From: Pseudooceanicola pacificus
GTDB lineage: Bacteria; Pseudomonadota; Alphaproteobacteria; Rhodobacterales; Rhodobacteraceae
Reading direction: 5' to 3'
Assembly: GCF_009789075.1 (NCBI RefSeq)
Contig: NZ_WNXQ01000011.1
Coordinates: 1 to 64,000, forward strand
DNA: 64,000 nucleotides
Of this stretch, positions 42,938-50,960 are shown piece by piece (within the stretch, counting starts at the first letter, position 1; every line of letters starts with the position of its first letter). Under the pieces are notes generated by a model, which had not been told where the DNA came from, searched no databases, and saw only the letters and a list, made by a program, of their open reading frames with translations. A program made the position numbers and the translations under genes.

Positions 42938-43420
42938 CTATGCCTTTCCTGGCTCTTTATCCGTCGTGCGGGCCTTGATCATCCGCAGCGGCGTATACTC
43001 CAATACCTGTTCTCCGGTTTGCTTGAACACCTTGTTTCGCGTCCGCACCAATCCGCGGTTCGGACGGCTCTTCGACCGGCGCGATTCTGTTACCTCGACC
43101 TCACAATGGATGGTGTCCCCGGCAAATGTGGGTCCCATGACCTTCAGTTCCATGTCCAGAAAGGCAAAGCCTGTATGTTGCATTGTGGATTGGGTCAAGA
43201 GCCCTTCCATGAAGGTATAGACCAGCGCACCGGGCGCGGCGAAACCGGGGATATTGGATTCCTTCTCCTGGAAGTCACGATTGATGAACAAGACCTCAAG
43301 CATGCCGGTGACGCTGACAAAATTCGTGATATCGGTTTCGGTCACGGTGCGCCCAATGGTCCGAAACCTGCGCCCCACAGGCAAATCTTCGTAACAAAAC
43401 CCGAGTCCTACAGTTTCCAT
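42938..43420 (-). CDS. MaoC-like hotdog protein lacking hydratase catalytic residues
   Basis: 160 residues of the MaoC type (GRTVTETDITNFVSVTGMLE, GALVYTFMEGLLTQSTMQHT, ELKVMGPTFAGDTIHCEVEV, NKVFKQTGEQVLEYTPLRM). At the motif SGDxNxLH it reads TGMLEVLF, so both Asp (Met40) and His (Phe45) are lost. It cannot be a standard hydratase-2; it may be the structural half of a heteromeric hydratase (as one subunit is in ChsH1-ChsH2) or bind acyl-CoA. It is 34 bp upstream of, and likely co-transcribed with, the IclR gene. Confidence 0.8.
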   Translation of the reverse strand: METVGLGFCYEDLPVGRRFRTIGRTVTETDITNFVSVTGMLEVLFINRDFQEKESNIPGFAAPGALVYTFMEGLLTQSTMQHTGFAFLDMELKVMGPTFAGDTIHCEVEVTESRRSKSRPNRGLVRTRNKVFKQTGEQVLEYTPLRMIKARTTDKEPGKA

Positions 43421-43737
43421 TCCGCAAAAATCCCTTGATCAGTTCCATTTTCTGAGAGGGTTCGGCCACATGTCCTGCGCCCGGAACACGCCCCGGTTCC
43501 TTCACGCTAGGCGGCAAGCTCCGCAGCAATCAATCGACTGCCTCGTTTTTGCGGCTTTCACGTCGATTGAGCACATTCTTGATGAATCGCATTCTTAGCT
43601 CCATTGGCCCCTTTTTCCACGCCGCAGCACATATGTGGTTTTACGCGGCTGGGGCCGGATAGCGGTTGGGACATACCGAACGCGGGCCTTACCTTTTGTG
43701 AACAGGCGCCAAATGCCATGACCCGAAGAGGACCAGC
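43421..43737. promoter_or_regulatory. Divergent promoter region between the IclR/MaoC genes and cluster F
   Basis: 317 bp with no gene seen. It separates the minus-strand MaoC-like/IclR genes from the plus-strand ACAD operon. A CACATATGTG palindrome lies at 43628-43637, 101 bp upstream of the ACAD start. GAAGAGGACCAGC precedes the ATG at 43738. Confidence 0.55.
43628..43637. promoter_or_regulatory. Operator-like palindrome CACATATGTG upstream of cluster F
   Basis: A perfect 10-bp palindrome between divergent gene groups, one of which encodes an IclR regulator. Same core as 36414-36423 and 38316-38325. Confidence 0.55.
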
Positions 43738-44850
43738 ATGAATTTCGGCTTTTCCGACGAACACGATGCCATACGCGACACGCTGGCACGAATGCTGAGA
43801 GATCACGCCACTCTCGCGGTGGCGCATGACTGTCTTGAGGCTGCCGACGGGTTCGATTCCGCAACCTGGACCGCCTTGGCGGACGGCGGATGGCTGGGCC
43901 TTGCAATTGCCGAAGACTACGGGGGGGCGGCGATGGGGGCGATCGAACTGGCCATTGTCGCCGAAGAGATCGGCCGTAGCCTGGCCGCCATACCTTTTGG
44001 CCCGGTTCTTGGCCTGGCGATCCCCGCGATTCAGGACTTGGGCACGCAAAGCCAAAGGGAAAATCTGCTTCCCCGGATCGCCGAAGGCCGCATGATCGTT
44101 ACCGCCGCGCTTGCCGAGGATGGAGGGTCTGCACCGGAACGGGTCTCGGCAAAAGTACTGCAGGATCGCCTTTCGGGAAGGAAATCGCCAGTTTCGTTCG
44201 CATCCGATGCGTCATTCGCGATCGTCGCCGCCCTGGACGAAGGCGGCACCGCGCGCTTTTATCTGGCGGATCTTTCGGACCCCTCGGTGTCGATCAGCGC
44301 GCTGGATGCGATCGACCGCACCCGTCCGACGTCCGAGATTGTCTTTCACGACACGCCGGTTGAACTGCTTCCCGGTTCCGATCCCGCAGCGATCCGGACT
44401 CTTTTGGATGGCGCCGCAGTGTTGGCCGCCTTCGAACAGATCGGCCTGGCCGAGCGGGCGCTTTTCCTGACCAGAGACTATGCCTGCGAGCGGCAGGCGT
44501 TCGGACGCCAGATCGGCAGTTTTCAGGCGGTCAAGCACCGGCTCGCGGACATGTTCGCCAAGATCGAGCTGGCACGGTCCAATGCTTTTTTCGGCGCCTG
44601 GGCGCTGGCGAGCGGGGATGAACGGCTGTCCGAAGCGGCGGCGGTAGCACGCCTCGCGGCTCTCGATGCAGTGCAATTCACCACTGAGGAATCGGTGCAG
44701 CTTCACGGTGGGATCGGGTTCACCTGGGCGGCCGACCCGCATTTGTTTCTGCGGCGAGGATGGCAGTTGAAGGCCGAACTCGGCCTGGCCGATTTGTGGC
44801 GCGAGCGGCTGCTTTGCAATCTGGCGGACGGCCAAAGGGCCGCGAACTGA
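43738..44850 (+). CDS. Acyl-CoA dehydrogenase family, non-catalytic-type partner subunit
   Basis: 370 residues. The N-terminal helical domain (GWLGLAIAEDYGGAAMGAIE, AIVAEEIGRSLAAIPFGPVL) and C-terminal domain (RQAFGRQIGSFQAVKHRLAD, VQLHGGIGFTWAADPHLFLR) are well formed. The middle domain has AALAEDGGSAPERVSAK in place of TEPxxGSD. No Glu is found at either catalytic-base position; the C-terminus ends without EGTxxIQ. Probably the non-catalytic half of a heteromer with the next gene, 10 bp downstream. Confidence 0.82.
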   Translation: MNFGFSDEHDAIRDTLARMLRDHATLAVAHDCLEAADGFDSATWTALADGGWLGLAIAEDYGGAAMGAIELAIVAEEIGRSLAAIPFGPVLGLAIPAIQDLGTQSQRENLLPRIAEGRMIVTAALAEDGGSAPERVSAKVLQDRLSGRKSPVSFASDASFAIVAALDEGGTARFYLADLSDPSVSISALDAIDRTRPTSEIVFHDTPVELLPGSDPAAIRTLLDGAAVLAAFEQIGLAERALFLTRDYACERQAFGRQIGSFQAVKHRLADMFAKIELARSNAFFGAWALASGDERLSEAAAVARLAALDAVQFTTEESVQLHGGIGFTWAADPHLFLRRGWQLKAELGLADLWRERLLCNLADGQRAAN

Positions 44851-44860
44851 CAAGGACAAA

Positions 44861-46093
44861 GTGCAGATGGATTTCAGCGACAGCCCGGAAGAAGCCGCGT
44901 TCCGCGCCAAGGCGCGCGACTGGCTTGATGCCAACACGACCCGCCGCAATGGAAGCGAAAAGGCCCAGGACCATTTCATGGCCCGCGACGCCGACGAAGT
45001 TGCCCGTGCGCGCGACTGGCAGGCACGAAAGGCCGACGCAGGCTGGGCGGGGCTGACATGGCCCCGTGCTTTCGGTGGGCGTGACGCCACTCCGATCGAG
45101 CAAGTGATCTGGAATCAAGAGGAAGGGCGCTACGCCGTCCCGCCCAACGTCTTTCTGATCGGGATCGGGCTGGTTGGGCCTACGGTCATGATCCACGGCA
45201 CCGAAGACCAGAAAACAAGATTCTTGCCCCGGGCTCTCACGGGCGAAGACATCTGGTGCCAGCTTTTTTCCGAACCCGCCGCCGGGTCCGATTTGGCCGG
45301 TATCCGCACCCGTGCACGCCGCGAAGACGACGAATGGGTGATCTCCGGTCAGAAGGTTTGGACCTCGGGGGCGCAATATTCCACTCACGGCATCCTGCTG
45401 GCGCGCACCGATCCACAGGTGCCCAAGCACAAGGGAATGACCATGTTCCTTGTGGACATGTCCGACCCGGCCATCGAAACCCGTCCTATTCGCCAGATTT
45501 CGGGCAGCTCCAGTTTCAACGAAGTGTTCATCGACAACCTGCGCGTGCCAGACAGCGCCCGCTTGGGCGGTGTATCCGAAGGGTGGAAGGTGGCGCTGAC
45601 CACACTCATGAACGAACGGTTCAGTATTTCCGTCGGCCGGGCCAGTGGCGGTGCGCGGGCCGAGGAATTGATTGATCTGGCTACCCGTGTCGAACGGAAC
45701 GGTCGCCCGGCCATCGAGGACGACGAGGTGCGCGCGCGCATTGCCGATTTCATCGCGCGTCAACGCGGACTGGAATTCACCTCTTACCGGGTCATGACGT
45801 CGCTTTCGCGCGGCCAGGCACCGGGTGAAGAGGGCTCGATCGGCAAGCTGTTGCTGGGCAAGCTGCGGCAGGAAATGGGCGCTTTCGGGATGGATCTGGC
45901 GGGAACTTCGGCGGGCATATCGGCCAAGGTCGGGGATGACGTGGCGCGCTGGCGCAACGAATACCTGACCGCGCCCGGCAACCGGATTGCCGGGGGGTCG
46001 GACGAAATCCAGCGCACCATCATCGGAGAACGCATTCTCGGGCTGCCGCCCGAAGTACGCGTCGACAAGGATGTCGCATTTTCGGAGCTTTGA
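44861..46093 (+). CDS. Acyl-CoA dehydrogenase, catalytic-type partner subunit
   Basis: 410 residues from a GTG at 44861 (AAGGACAAA upstream); an ATG is two codons in. Motifs: WPRAFGGRDATPIEQVIWNQ, LFSEPAAGSDLAGIRTRARR, ISGQKVWTSGAQYSTHGILL, FLVDMSDPAIETRPI and GGSDEIQRTIIGERILGLPP. The MCAD-position Glu is Gly (GGSDEIQ), with a candidate base Glu252 in TLMNERFSI at the isovaleryl-type position. Pairs with the preceding ACAD. The next gene encodes a TAXI binding protein, tying the pair to an imported substrate. Confidence 0.87.
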   Translation: MQMDFSDSPEEAAFRAKARDWLDANTTRRNGSEKAQDHFMARDADEVARARDWQARKADAGWAGLTWPRAFGGRDATPIEQVIWNQEEGRYAVPPNVFLIGIGLVGPTVMIHGTEDQKTRFLPRALTGEDIWCQLFSEPAAGSDLAGIRTRARREDDEWVISGQKVWTSGAQYSTHGILLARTDPQVPKHKGMTMFLVDMSDPAIETRPIRQISGSSSFNEVFIDNLRVPDSARLGGVSEGWKVALTTLMNERFSISVGRASGGARAEELIDLATRVERNGRPAIEDDEVRARIADFIARQRGLEFTSYRVMTSLSRGQAPGEEGSIGKLLLGKLRQEMGAFGMDLAGTSAGISAKVGDDVARWRNEYLTAPGNRIAGGSDEIQRTIIGERILGLPPEVRVDKDVAFSEL

Positions 46094-46142
46094 TCCGAAA
46101 ATGCGAATTCCCGGAGTAAGAACCAACAAGGAGTAGAAAATC

Positions 46143-47288
46143 ATGAACTTCAAGTCAACTGGTATCGCTGCTGCCTTTCTGGCGATTGCCGCGTCGGCCA
46201 ATGCCCAGGAAATCGAATTGCCTGACGTGATCGCTTGGTCGGCCTATGACACGGGATCAGCCGGTCATGCACATTCCATAGCCATCGGTAACATGATGCG
46301 CAGCAAATACGGATCGACGGTCCGCGTGCTTCCGGGGCGAAACGACGTCTCGCGGATGACCCCGCTCAAAAACGGGACGGTCGATTACTGCCTGTGCGGC
46401 ATTGCCTCATATTTCGCCGCCGAAGGGGTTTTCCTTTTTGCTGCGCCTGAATGGGGGCCGCAGCCAATCCGGGCAGTTCTTCAGGCCGTCGGCGATTACG
46501 GACTGGGTGTCGCTGTCGCCGCCGATGCAGGCATCGAAACCATCGCGGATCTCAAGGGGAAACGGGTCGCTCGTGCCGTCAGTTCTCCCGCGATTGGCAA
46601 CAACATGGAGGGACTGCTGGCCTTTGGCGACCTGACATGGGACGACGTAGAAACCGTGGAGTTTTCGGGCTATGTGAACTCTCTCAAGGGTATTCTCGAA
46701 AATCGCGTGGATGCGGCGTTTGCCCTGACGACGACGACCGTGAATTATCAGATCGAATCGAGCCCGCGCGGTCTCAAATGGCTTGAAACACCCGCGGACC
46801 AAGACGAAGCGTGGCAGCGTTATACCAGCGTGACGCCCTTCGTGACACCGCACATGGTGTCGGTGGGACCCGCCATCGACCCCGACTCGCCTCTGCCCAT
46901 GGCGCTGTATCCCTATCCGCTTCTCGTCACTGAAACCGATCAGAATACCAGCGAGGTGCGCAACATCGTCGCCGCGCTTGACGCCGGGTTCGACGATTAC
47001 AAGGATGCCGCCCCCGGTGCCAATGCATATGCGATCGATCGCCAGATCCTGTCTTGGGTGATGCCGTGGAGCGATGGCAGCGTTGCGTATTTCAAGGAAA
47101 AGGGCCTCTGGACCCCGGAGGCCCAGGCCAACCAAGACAAGTTGGTGGAACGGCAAGAGGTGCTCCTCCAGGCCTGGAACGCATTTGTCGACGGCGCTCC
47201 CGAGGGTGAAGAAGAATTTGCCCCTGCATGGATGGAAGCCCGTGCCGCCGCACTGGAAGAGGCCGGCCACGAAGTCTTCTTTCGCTGA
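46143..47288 (+). CDS. TAXI-family TRAP transporter solute-binding protein
   Basis: 381 residues. A signal peptide ends at SANA-QE. TAXI-type features are WSAYDTGSAGHAHSIAIGNM, VLPGRNDVSRMTPLKNGTVD and ADAGIETIADLKGKRVARAV. The protein is longer than usual for TAXI proteins (about 320), with an extended C-terminal helical region (LVERQEVLLQAWNAFVDGAP). It collects substrate for the fused permease 67 bp downstream. ATG 46143 follows GGAGTAGAAAATC. Confidence 0.85.
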   Translation: MNFKSTGIAAAFLAIAASANAQEIELPDVIAWSAYDTGSAGHAHSIAIGNMMRSKYGSTVRVLPGRNDVSRMTPLKNGTVDYCLCGIASYFAAEGVFLFAAPEWGPQPIRAVLQAVGDYGLGVAVAADAGIETIADLKGKRVARAVSSPAIGNNMEGLLAFGDLTWDDVETVEFSGYVNSLKGILENRVDAAFALTTTTVNYQIESSPRGLKWLETPADQDEAWQRYTSVTPFVTPHMVSVGPAIDPDSPLPMALYPYPLLVTETDQNTSEVRNIVAALDAGFDDYKDAAPGANAYAIDRQILSWVMPWSDGSVAYFKEKGLWTPEAQANQDKLVERQEVLLQAWNAFVDGAPEGEEEFAPAWMEARAAALEEAGHEVFFR

Positions 47289-47355
47289 TGCGACACAGCG
47301 CGGCGTCCAGGGGCGCCGCGCCGGATGAAACGCAGCACAGAACGGGAGTACGGGC

Positions 47356-49323
47356 ATGACACCAAAATCGCAGGACACGCCGGCGCAACCGACCGAAATG
47401 GGCACGCTGCCCGCCTTCGTTCGCTGGTTGCTCGTCGTCTCGGCAGTGCTGTTGACCGCGGCCTCGGTCAATCACCTCTTCAATCTGGGGTTCTTCATGA
47501 ACGTCCGGTTGCTTGAAATTCACTACCTCTATGTGATGCTTCTGCTGACGCTGCCGCTGGTGTTTCTTGTCTTTCCCTGTTCAAAGTCAGATTCCTACGG
47601 ATCGACGCGGTGGTGGGATTACTTTCTGGCCCTGCTGGCCCTGATCACCTGCGCCTTCTTTGCCTACTACGGGCGCAGCGTGGTGAACAAAGGGTGGGAT
47701 TTCGCCGCTCCTCTTAATGCCGTGATCGCCAGCTTCGCCTTCTGGTTCCTGCTGCTCGTGGCCGCGCGCCGCACCGGCGGCTGGATGCTCTTCGCGGTAA
47801 TTCTAGTGTTTTCCATCTACCCCATGGTCGCCAGCTATGCGCCCGGCCCGATCCAGGGCTTCCAGCGCTCACCCGTCGAGACGGCGATTTTCCACGCGAT
47901 GAGCGGCGAAAGTGTGCTGGGCATACCGATGCGCAGCTTTGTCAATCTTGTCGTGGGGTTCATGATCTTCGGGGTCGCGATGCAACATACCGGCGCAGGT
48001 CCGTTTTTTATCGACATCGCCTTTGCCGCGCTCGGACATGTCCGGGGCGGGCCGGCCAAGGTAGGAGTTCTGACCAGCGGGCTGACCGGTTCGATGAGCG
48101 GCAGCGTGATCACCAATGTGCTGACGACCGGATCAATTACCATTCCAGCGATGAAAAAGGTGGGGTTCAGGCCCACTTATGCGGCAGGGATCGAAGCGGC
48201 GGCGTCGACGGGGGCGGTGCTGATGCCCCCTATCATGGGCGCCACGGCCTTTGTCATGGCGACATTCCTGGCGACCGACTACACCAACATCGTTTTGGCG
48301 GCGGTGCTTCCTTCGCTGTTCTACTTTTTCGGCCTGTTCGCACAAATCGACGCATACTCCGCGCGCAACGGACTGAAAGGCGTTCCGCGCGCCGACCTTC
48401 CCAGGATCGGCAAGGTGCTGCGCGAAGGCTGGTACTTTCTCGCCGTCTTCGGGCTGCTGATCTGGATGCTGCTCTACCTCAAGCGCGAGGCGATCGCTCC
48501 ATTCTATGCGACCGCGCTGCTTCTTTTCCTGAACCAGCTGCTCTCAAAATCACGCTGGGGGCGAAAAGAGCTGATGAACTTTCTGATAGCCACGGGACGT
48601 TTGTTCGTCGAACTGGTTGCCATTCTTGCGGCGGTTGGGCTGATCGTCGGCGGGCTGGCGGTGACCGGGATGTCCGGGACAATCTCGAACGATCTGCTGT
48701 TCATCGCGGGCGGCAACATCTTTCTGCTTCTGCTGCTCGGGGCATTGACCAGTTTCATTCTTGGAATGGGCATGACCGTGACCGCCGCCTATGTGATTCT
48801 CGCGGTGTCGCTGGCACCCGCCCTGGTCGCCGGCGGACTCGATCCGATCGGCGTCCATTTATTTATCCTTTACTGGAGCATGCTGAGCTATATCACTCCC
48901 CCGGTCGCGCTGGCGGCTTTTGCCGCGGCGGCCATCGCCCAGGCCAAACCCTTTGCGTCTGCCTTCGAAGCGATGAAGCTTGGAAGCATCGTCTATATAA
49001 TTCCCTTCTTCTTCGTCCTTGATCCGGCGTTCATCCTGCAAGCCGGTCCACTCGAAAGCCTGCTTACGGTTCTGCGCGCCGGTCTCGGCATTCTGCTGAT
49101 CTGCGCCGGTATTCAGGGGTATCTGTTTGGCGTCGGGCGGATCGAAACCGGGCTGCCAGGAACAATCGCCCGCGTCCTTCTTGGTATTGCCGGTCTGGCC
49201 TTCGCCTTTCCCTCGAACGCGGGTCTGGCGGTTCCGATCCTCGGCGCGGTGGGCGCAGGTGCCGCTATGGCGGCAGTGGCGGTCGCTTTGGTGATGGTCT
49301 CGGCCAAGCAGGAGAAAGCGTAA
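47356..49323 (+). CDS. TAXI-type TRAP transporter fused permease
   Basis: 655 residues, roughly 18 membrane segments. Signatures: GVLTSGLTGSMSGSVITNVL, TTGSITIPAMKKVGFRPTYA, GIEAAASTGAVLMPPIMGAT, ILGMGMTVTAAYVILAVSLA and YWSMLSYITPPVALAAFAAA. It is the fused small/large permease for the TAXI protein encoded just before it. The C-terminal 70 residues form extra hydrophobic segments. The thioesterase gene follows 1 bp after the stop. Confidence 0.92.
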   Translation: MTPKSQDTPAQPTEMGTLPAFVRWLLVVSAVLLTAASVNHLFNLGFFMNVRLLEIHYLYVMLLLTLPLVFLVFPCSKSDSYGSTRWWDYFLALLALITCAFFAYYGRSVVNKGWDFAAPLNAVIASFAFWFLLLVAARRTGGWMLFAVILVFSIYPMVASYAPGPIQGFQRSPVETAIFHAMSGESVLGIPMRSFVNLVVGFMIFGVAMQHTGAGPFFIDIAFAALGHVRGGPAKVGVLTSGLTGSMSGSVITNVLTTGSITIPAMKKVGFRPTYAAGIEAAASTGAVLMPPIMGATAFVMATFLATDYTNIVLAAVLPSLFYFFGLFAQIDAYSARNGLKGVPRADLPRIGKVLREGWYFLAVFGLLIWMLLYLKREAIAPFYATALLLFLNQLLSKSRWGRKELMNFLIATGRLFVELVAILAAVGLIVGGLAVTGMSGTISNDLLFIAGGNIFLLLLLGALTSFILGMGMTVTAAYVILAVSLAPALVAGGLDPIGVHLFILYWSMLSYITPPVALAAFAAAAIAQAKPFASAFEAMKLGSIVYIIPFFFVLDPAFILQAGPLESLLTVLRAGLGILLICAGIQGYLFGVGRIETGLPGTIARVLLGIAGLAFAFPSNAGLAVPILGAVGAGAAMAAVAVALVMVSAKQEKA

Positions 49324-49324
49324 T

Positions 49325-49738
49325 ATGAGCGCACAAGACGGCAGACCGGACATCCCCGCCCCGTTCAACGCATTGCTCGGCGTGCGCTTCGTCTCGTGGT
49401 CCGGTGGCAAAGCCGAGTTGCGGTTGCCCATCGGACGCGATCACCTGAACGGCGCTTTTTCGGTGCATGGCGGTGTCTACGCGACCATGCTGGACAACGC
49501 GGTCACCTTTTGCGCGTCCTACGCGGGGGATGGCCGCCCCGGTCATCGCTGCCTTACGCTTTCGCTTACCACCAGTTTCGTCGCCCCGGCGGCCGAAGGA
49601 GACACGCTGACGGCCCGCGCGCGCATTGTCGGGGGCGGACGCAAACTGGTTTTTGTACAGGGCGAGATCTTCAATCAGGACGGGCACCATCTGGCCCATG
49701 GCGATGCCGTGATCAAGCGGCTCGCACCACCGTCGTGA
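49325..49738 (+). CDS. PaaI-type hotdog acyl-CoA thioesterase
   Basis: 137 residues with the PaaI/4HBT_2 fold: FNALLGVRFVSWSGGKAELR, GAFSVHGGVYATMLDNAVTF and RCLTLSLTTSFVAPAAEGDT. The Asp in HGGVYATMLDNA is at the usual catalytic position. It hydrolyses an acyl-CoA to acid and CoA, perhaps to release CoA from dead-end thioesters of the pathway. It is translated almost directly after the permease, inside cluster F. Confidence 0.85.
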   Translation: MSAQDGRPDIPAPFNALLGVRFVSWSGGKAELRLPIGRDHLNGAFSVHGGVYATMLDNAVTFCASYAGDGRPGHRCLTLSLTTSFVAPAAEGDTLTARARIVGGGRKLVFVQGEIFNQDGHHLAHGDAVIKRLAPPS

Positions 49739-49798
49739 CCACCTGAGTGATCCGATGGTGAGCGAGACCAAACAAACGAAGGACAAAAGGAGACAGAA

Positions 49799-50575
49799 AT
49801 GATCAACCCGATGGCATTGGACAATCAAGTGGTTATCGTCACAGGCGCCGGACAGGGTATCGGCCGCGGTGTGGCGGCGCTGTCGGCAGAGCTGGGCGCC
49901 AAGGTCGTGGTGAACGATCTGAACGAGGACGGCGTCAAGGAAACCGCCGAACAGATCGGTGGCAATGCCCGCGCCATCGTGGGGAATGTGGCCGACCCGG
50001 ACTTTCCCGGGAAGCTCGTGAAATTCGCCCTCGACGAATTCGGCGACATCAACGGGCTTGTGAACAACGCCGGGATCGTGCGCGCCGCGATGATCCACAA
50101 GATGGACCGGGCCACCTGGCAACAGGTCATCGACGTGAACCTCACCGGTGTCTTCGCCTGCCTGCAGGCCGTTGGGACCTATTACAAGGAACAGGCCGAA
50201 AAAGACCCTGAAAGCGCCGCGCGCCGTGCCATCGTCAATATCTCATCCGATGCCGGGCGTCGCGGCACCATCGGTCAGATCAATTATGGCGCGGCAAAAT
50301 CCGGGGTTCTGGGTCTGACAATGAGCGCCGCGCGTGAATGGGGCCGTTACCGCATTAACGTCAATTCGGTCTGTTTCGGAATGGTCGAGACGCCAATGAC
50401 TGAGACCATCCGCTCTGAAAAATTCGCCGACAGGTATATGGCGCAGATCCCGATGGGACGGATGAGCACCCCAGAAGAAGTCGCGCAGCCCGTCTGTTTC
50501 CTGTTGTCCAACGCGGCATCCTATATCACCGGCCAGCACCTGAGCGTGAACGGTGGCTTCCACATCGGGTTCTGA
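49799..50575 (+). CDS. Short-chain dehydrogenase/reductase (17beta-HSD/3-hydroxyacyl-CoA type)
   Basis: 258 residues: TGAGQGIG at 15-22, NDLNEDG (an acidic residue after beta-2, favouring NAD), LVNNAG at 87-92, Ser149/150, Tyr163 and Lys167 (NYGAAKSG), and a C-terminal ITGQHLSVNGGFHIGF. Resembles SDRs acting on 3-hydroxyacyl-CoA or on side-chain alcohols. AAAAGGAGACAGAA precedes the ATG. In cluster F it lies just upstream of the DUF35/thiolase-like pair. Confidence 0.87.
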   Translation: MINPMALDNQVVIVTGAGQGIGRGVAALSAELGAKVVVNDLNEDGVKETAEQIGGNARAIVGNVADPDFPGKLVKFALDEFGDINGLVNNAGIVRAAMIHKMDRATWQQVIDVNLTGVFACLQAVGTYYKEQAEKDPESAARRAIVNISSDAGRRGTIGQINYGAAKSGVLGLTMSAAREWGRYRINVNSVCFGMVETPMTETIRSEKFADRYMAQIPMGRMSTPEEVAQPVCFLLSNAASYITGQHLSVNGGFHIGF

Positions 50576-50576
50576 G

Positions 50577-50960
50577 ATGGCCGGCATTGGACAAGGCCCA
50601 GGGCCGGACGCCGTCTTCGCCGCGAAGCTGGCCGAGGGCGTCTTCGAGATTCAGAAATGTGGCGGCTGCGGCACCCATGTATTCCATCCGCGCGTGATCT
50701 GTCCGGCCTGCGGCAGCGCGGATCTGGGATGGATCGCGCCAACCGGGAGGGGCACCGTCTATGCGCGAACGGTCGTGCGCCGAAAACCGGAACGAGGCGG
50801 CGATTACAACGTGGTTCTGGTGGACCTGGAGGAAGGGGTACGAATGATGTCGCGCATCGACGGTATCGCGCATGACCAGATTGTCGCCGGGCTGAAAGTA
50901 ACCGCGTCGATCGGCGAAGGCGCCGAAGGTGACCCCGCCGTGGTTTTCCGGCCAGAATGA
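50577..50960 (+). CDS. DUF35 zinc-ribbon/OB-fold protein, thiolase partner
   Basis: 127 residues from the ATG one base after the SDR stop. The zinc ribbon has Cys28, Cys31, Cys42 and Cys45 (CGGCGTHVFHPRVICPAC); the OB-fold follows (GRGTVYARTVVRRKPERGGD, VVLVDLEEGVRMMSRIDGI). It is a paralogue of the cluster C protein. Its stop overlaps the thiolase-like start as ATGA, supporting complex formation. In cluster F the order is DUF35 then thiolase, the reverse of cluster C. Confidence 0.9.
   Translation: MAGIGQGPGPDAVFAAKLAEGVFEIQKCGGCGTHVFHPRVICPACGSADLGWIAPTGRGTVYARTVVRRKPERGGDYNVVLVDLEEGVRMMSRIDGIAHDQIVAGLKVTASIGEGAEGDPAVVFRPE

Noticed and set aside
44720-46201. A 493-codon minus-strand open frame opposite the second cluster F acyl-CoA dehydrogenase
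   Set aside because: The plus strand encodes a complete ACAD. The antisense frame has no motif and no ribosome-binding site context.
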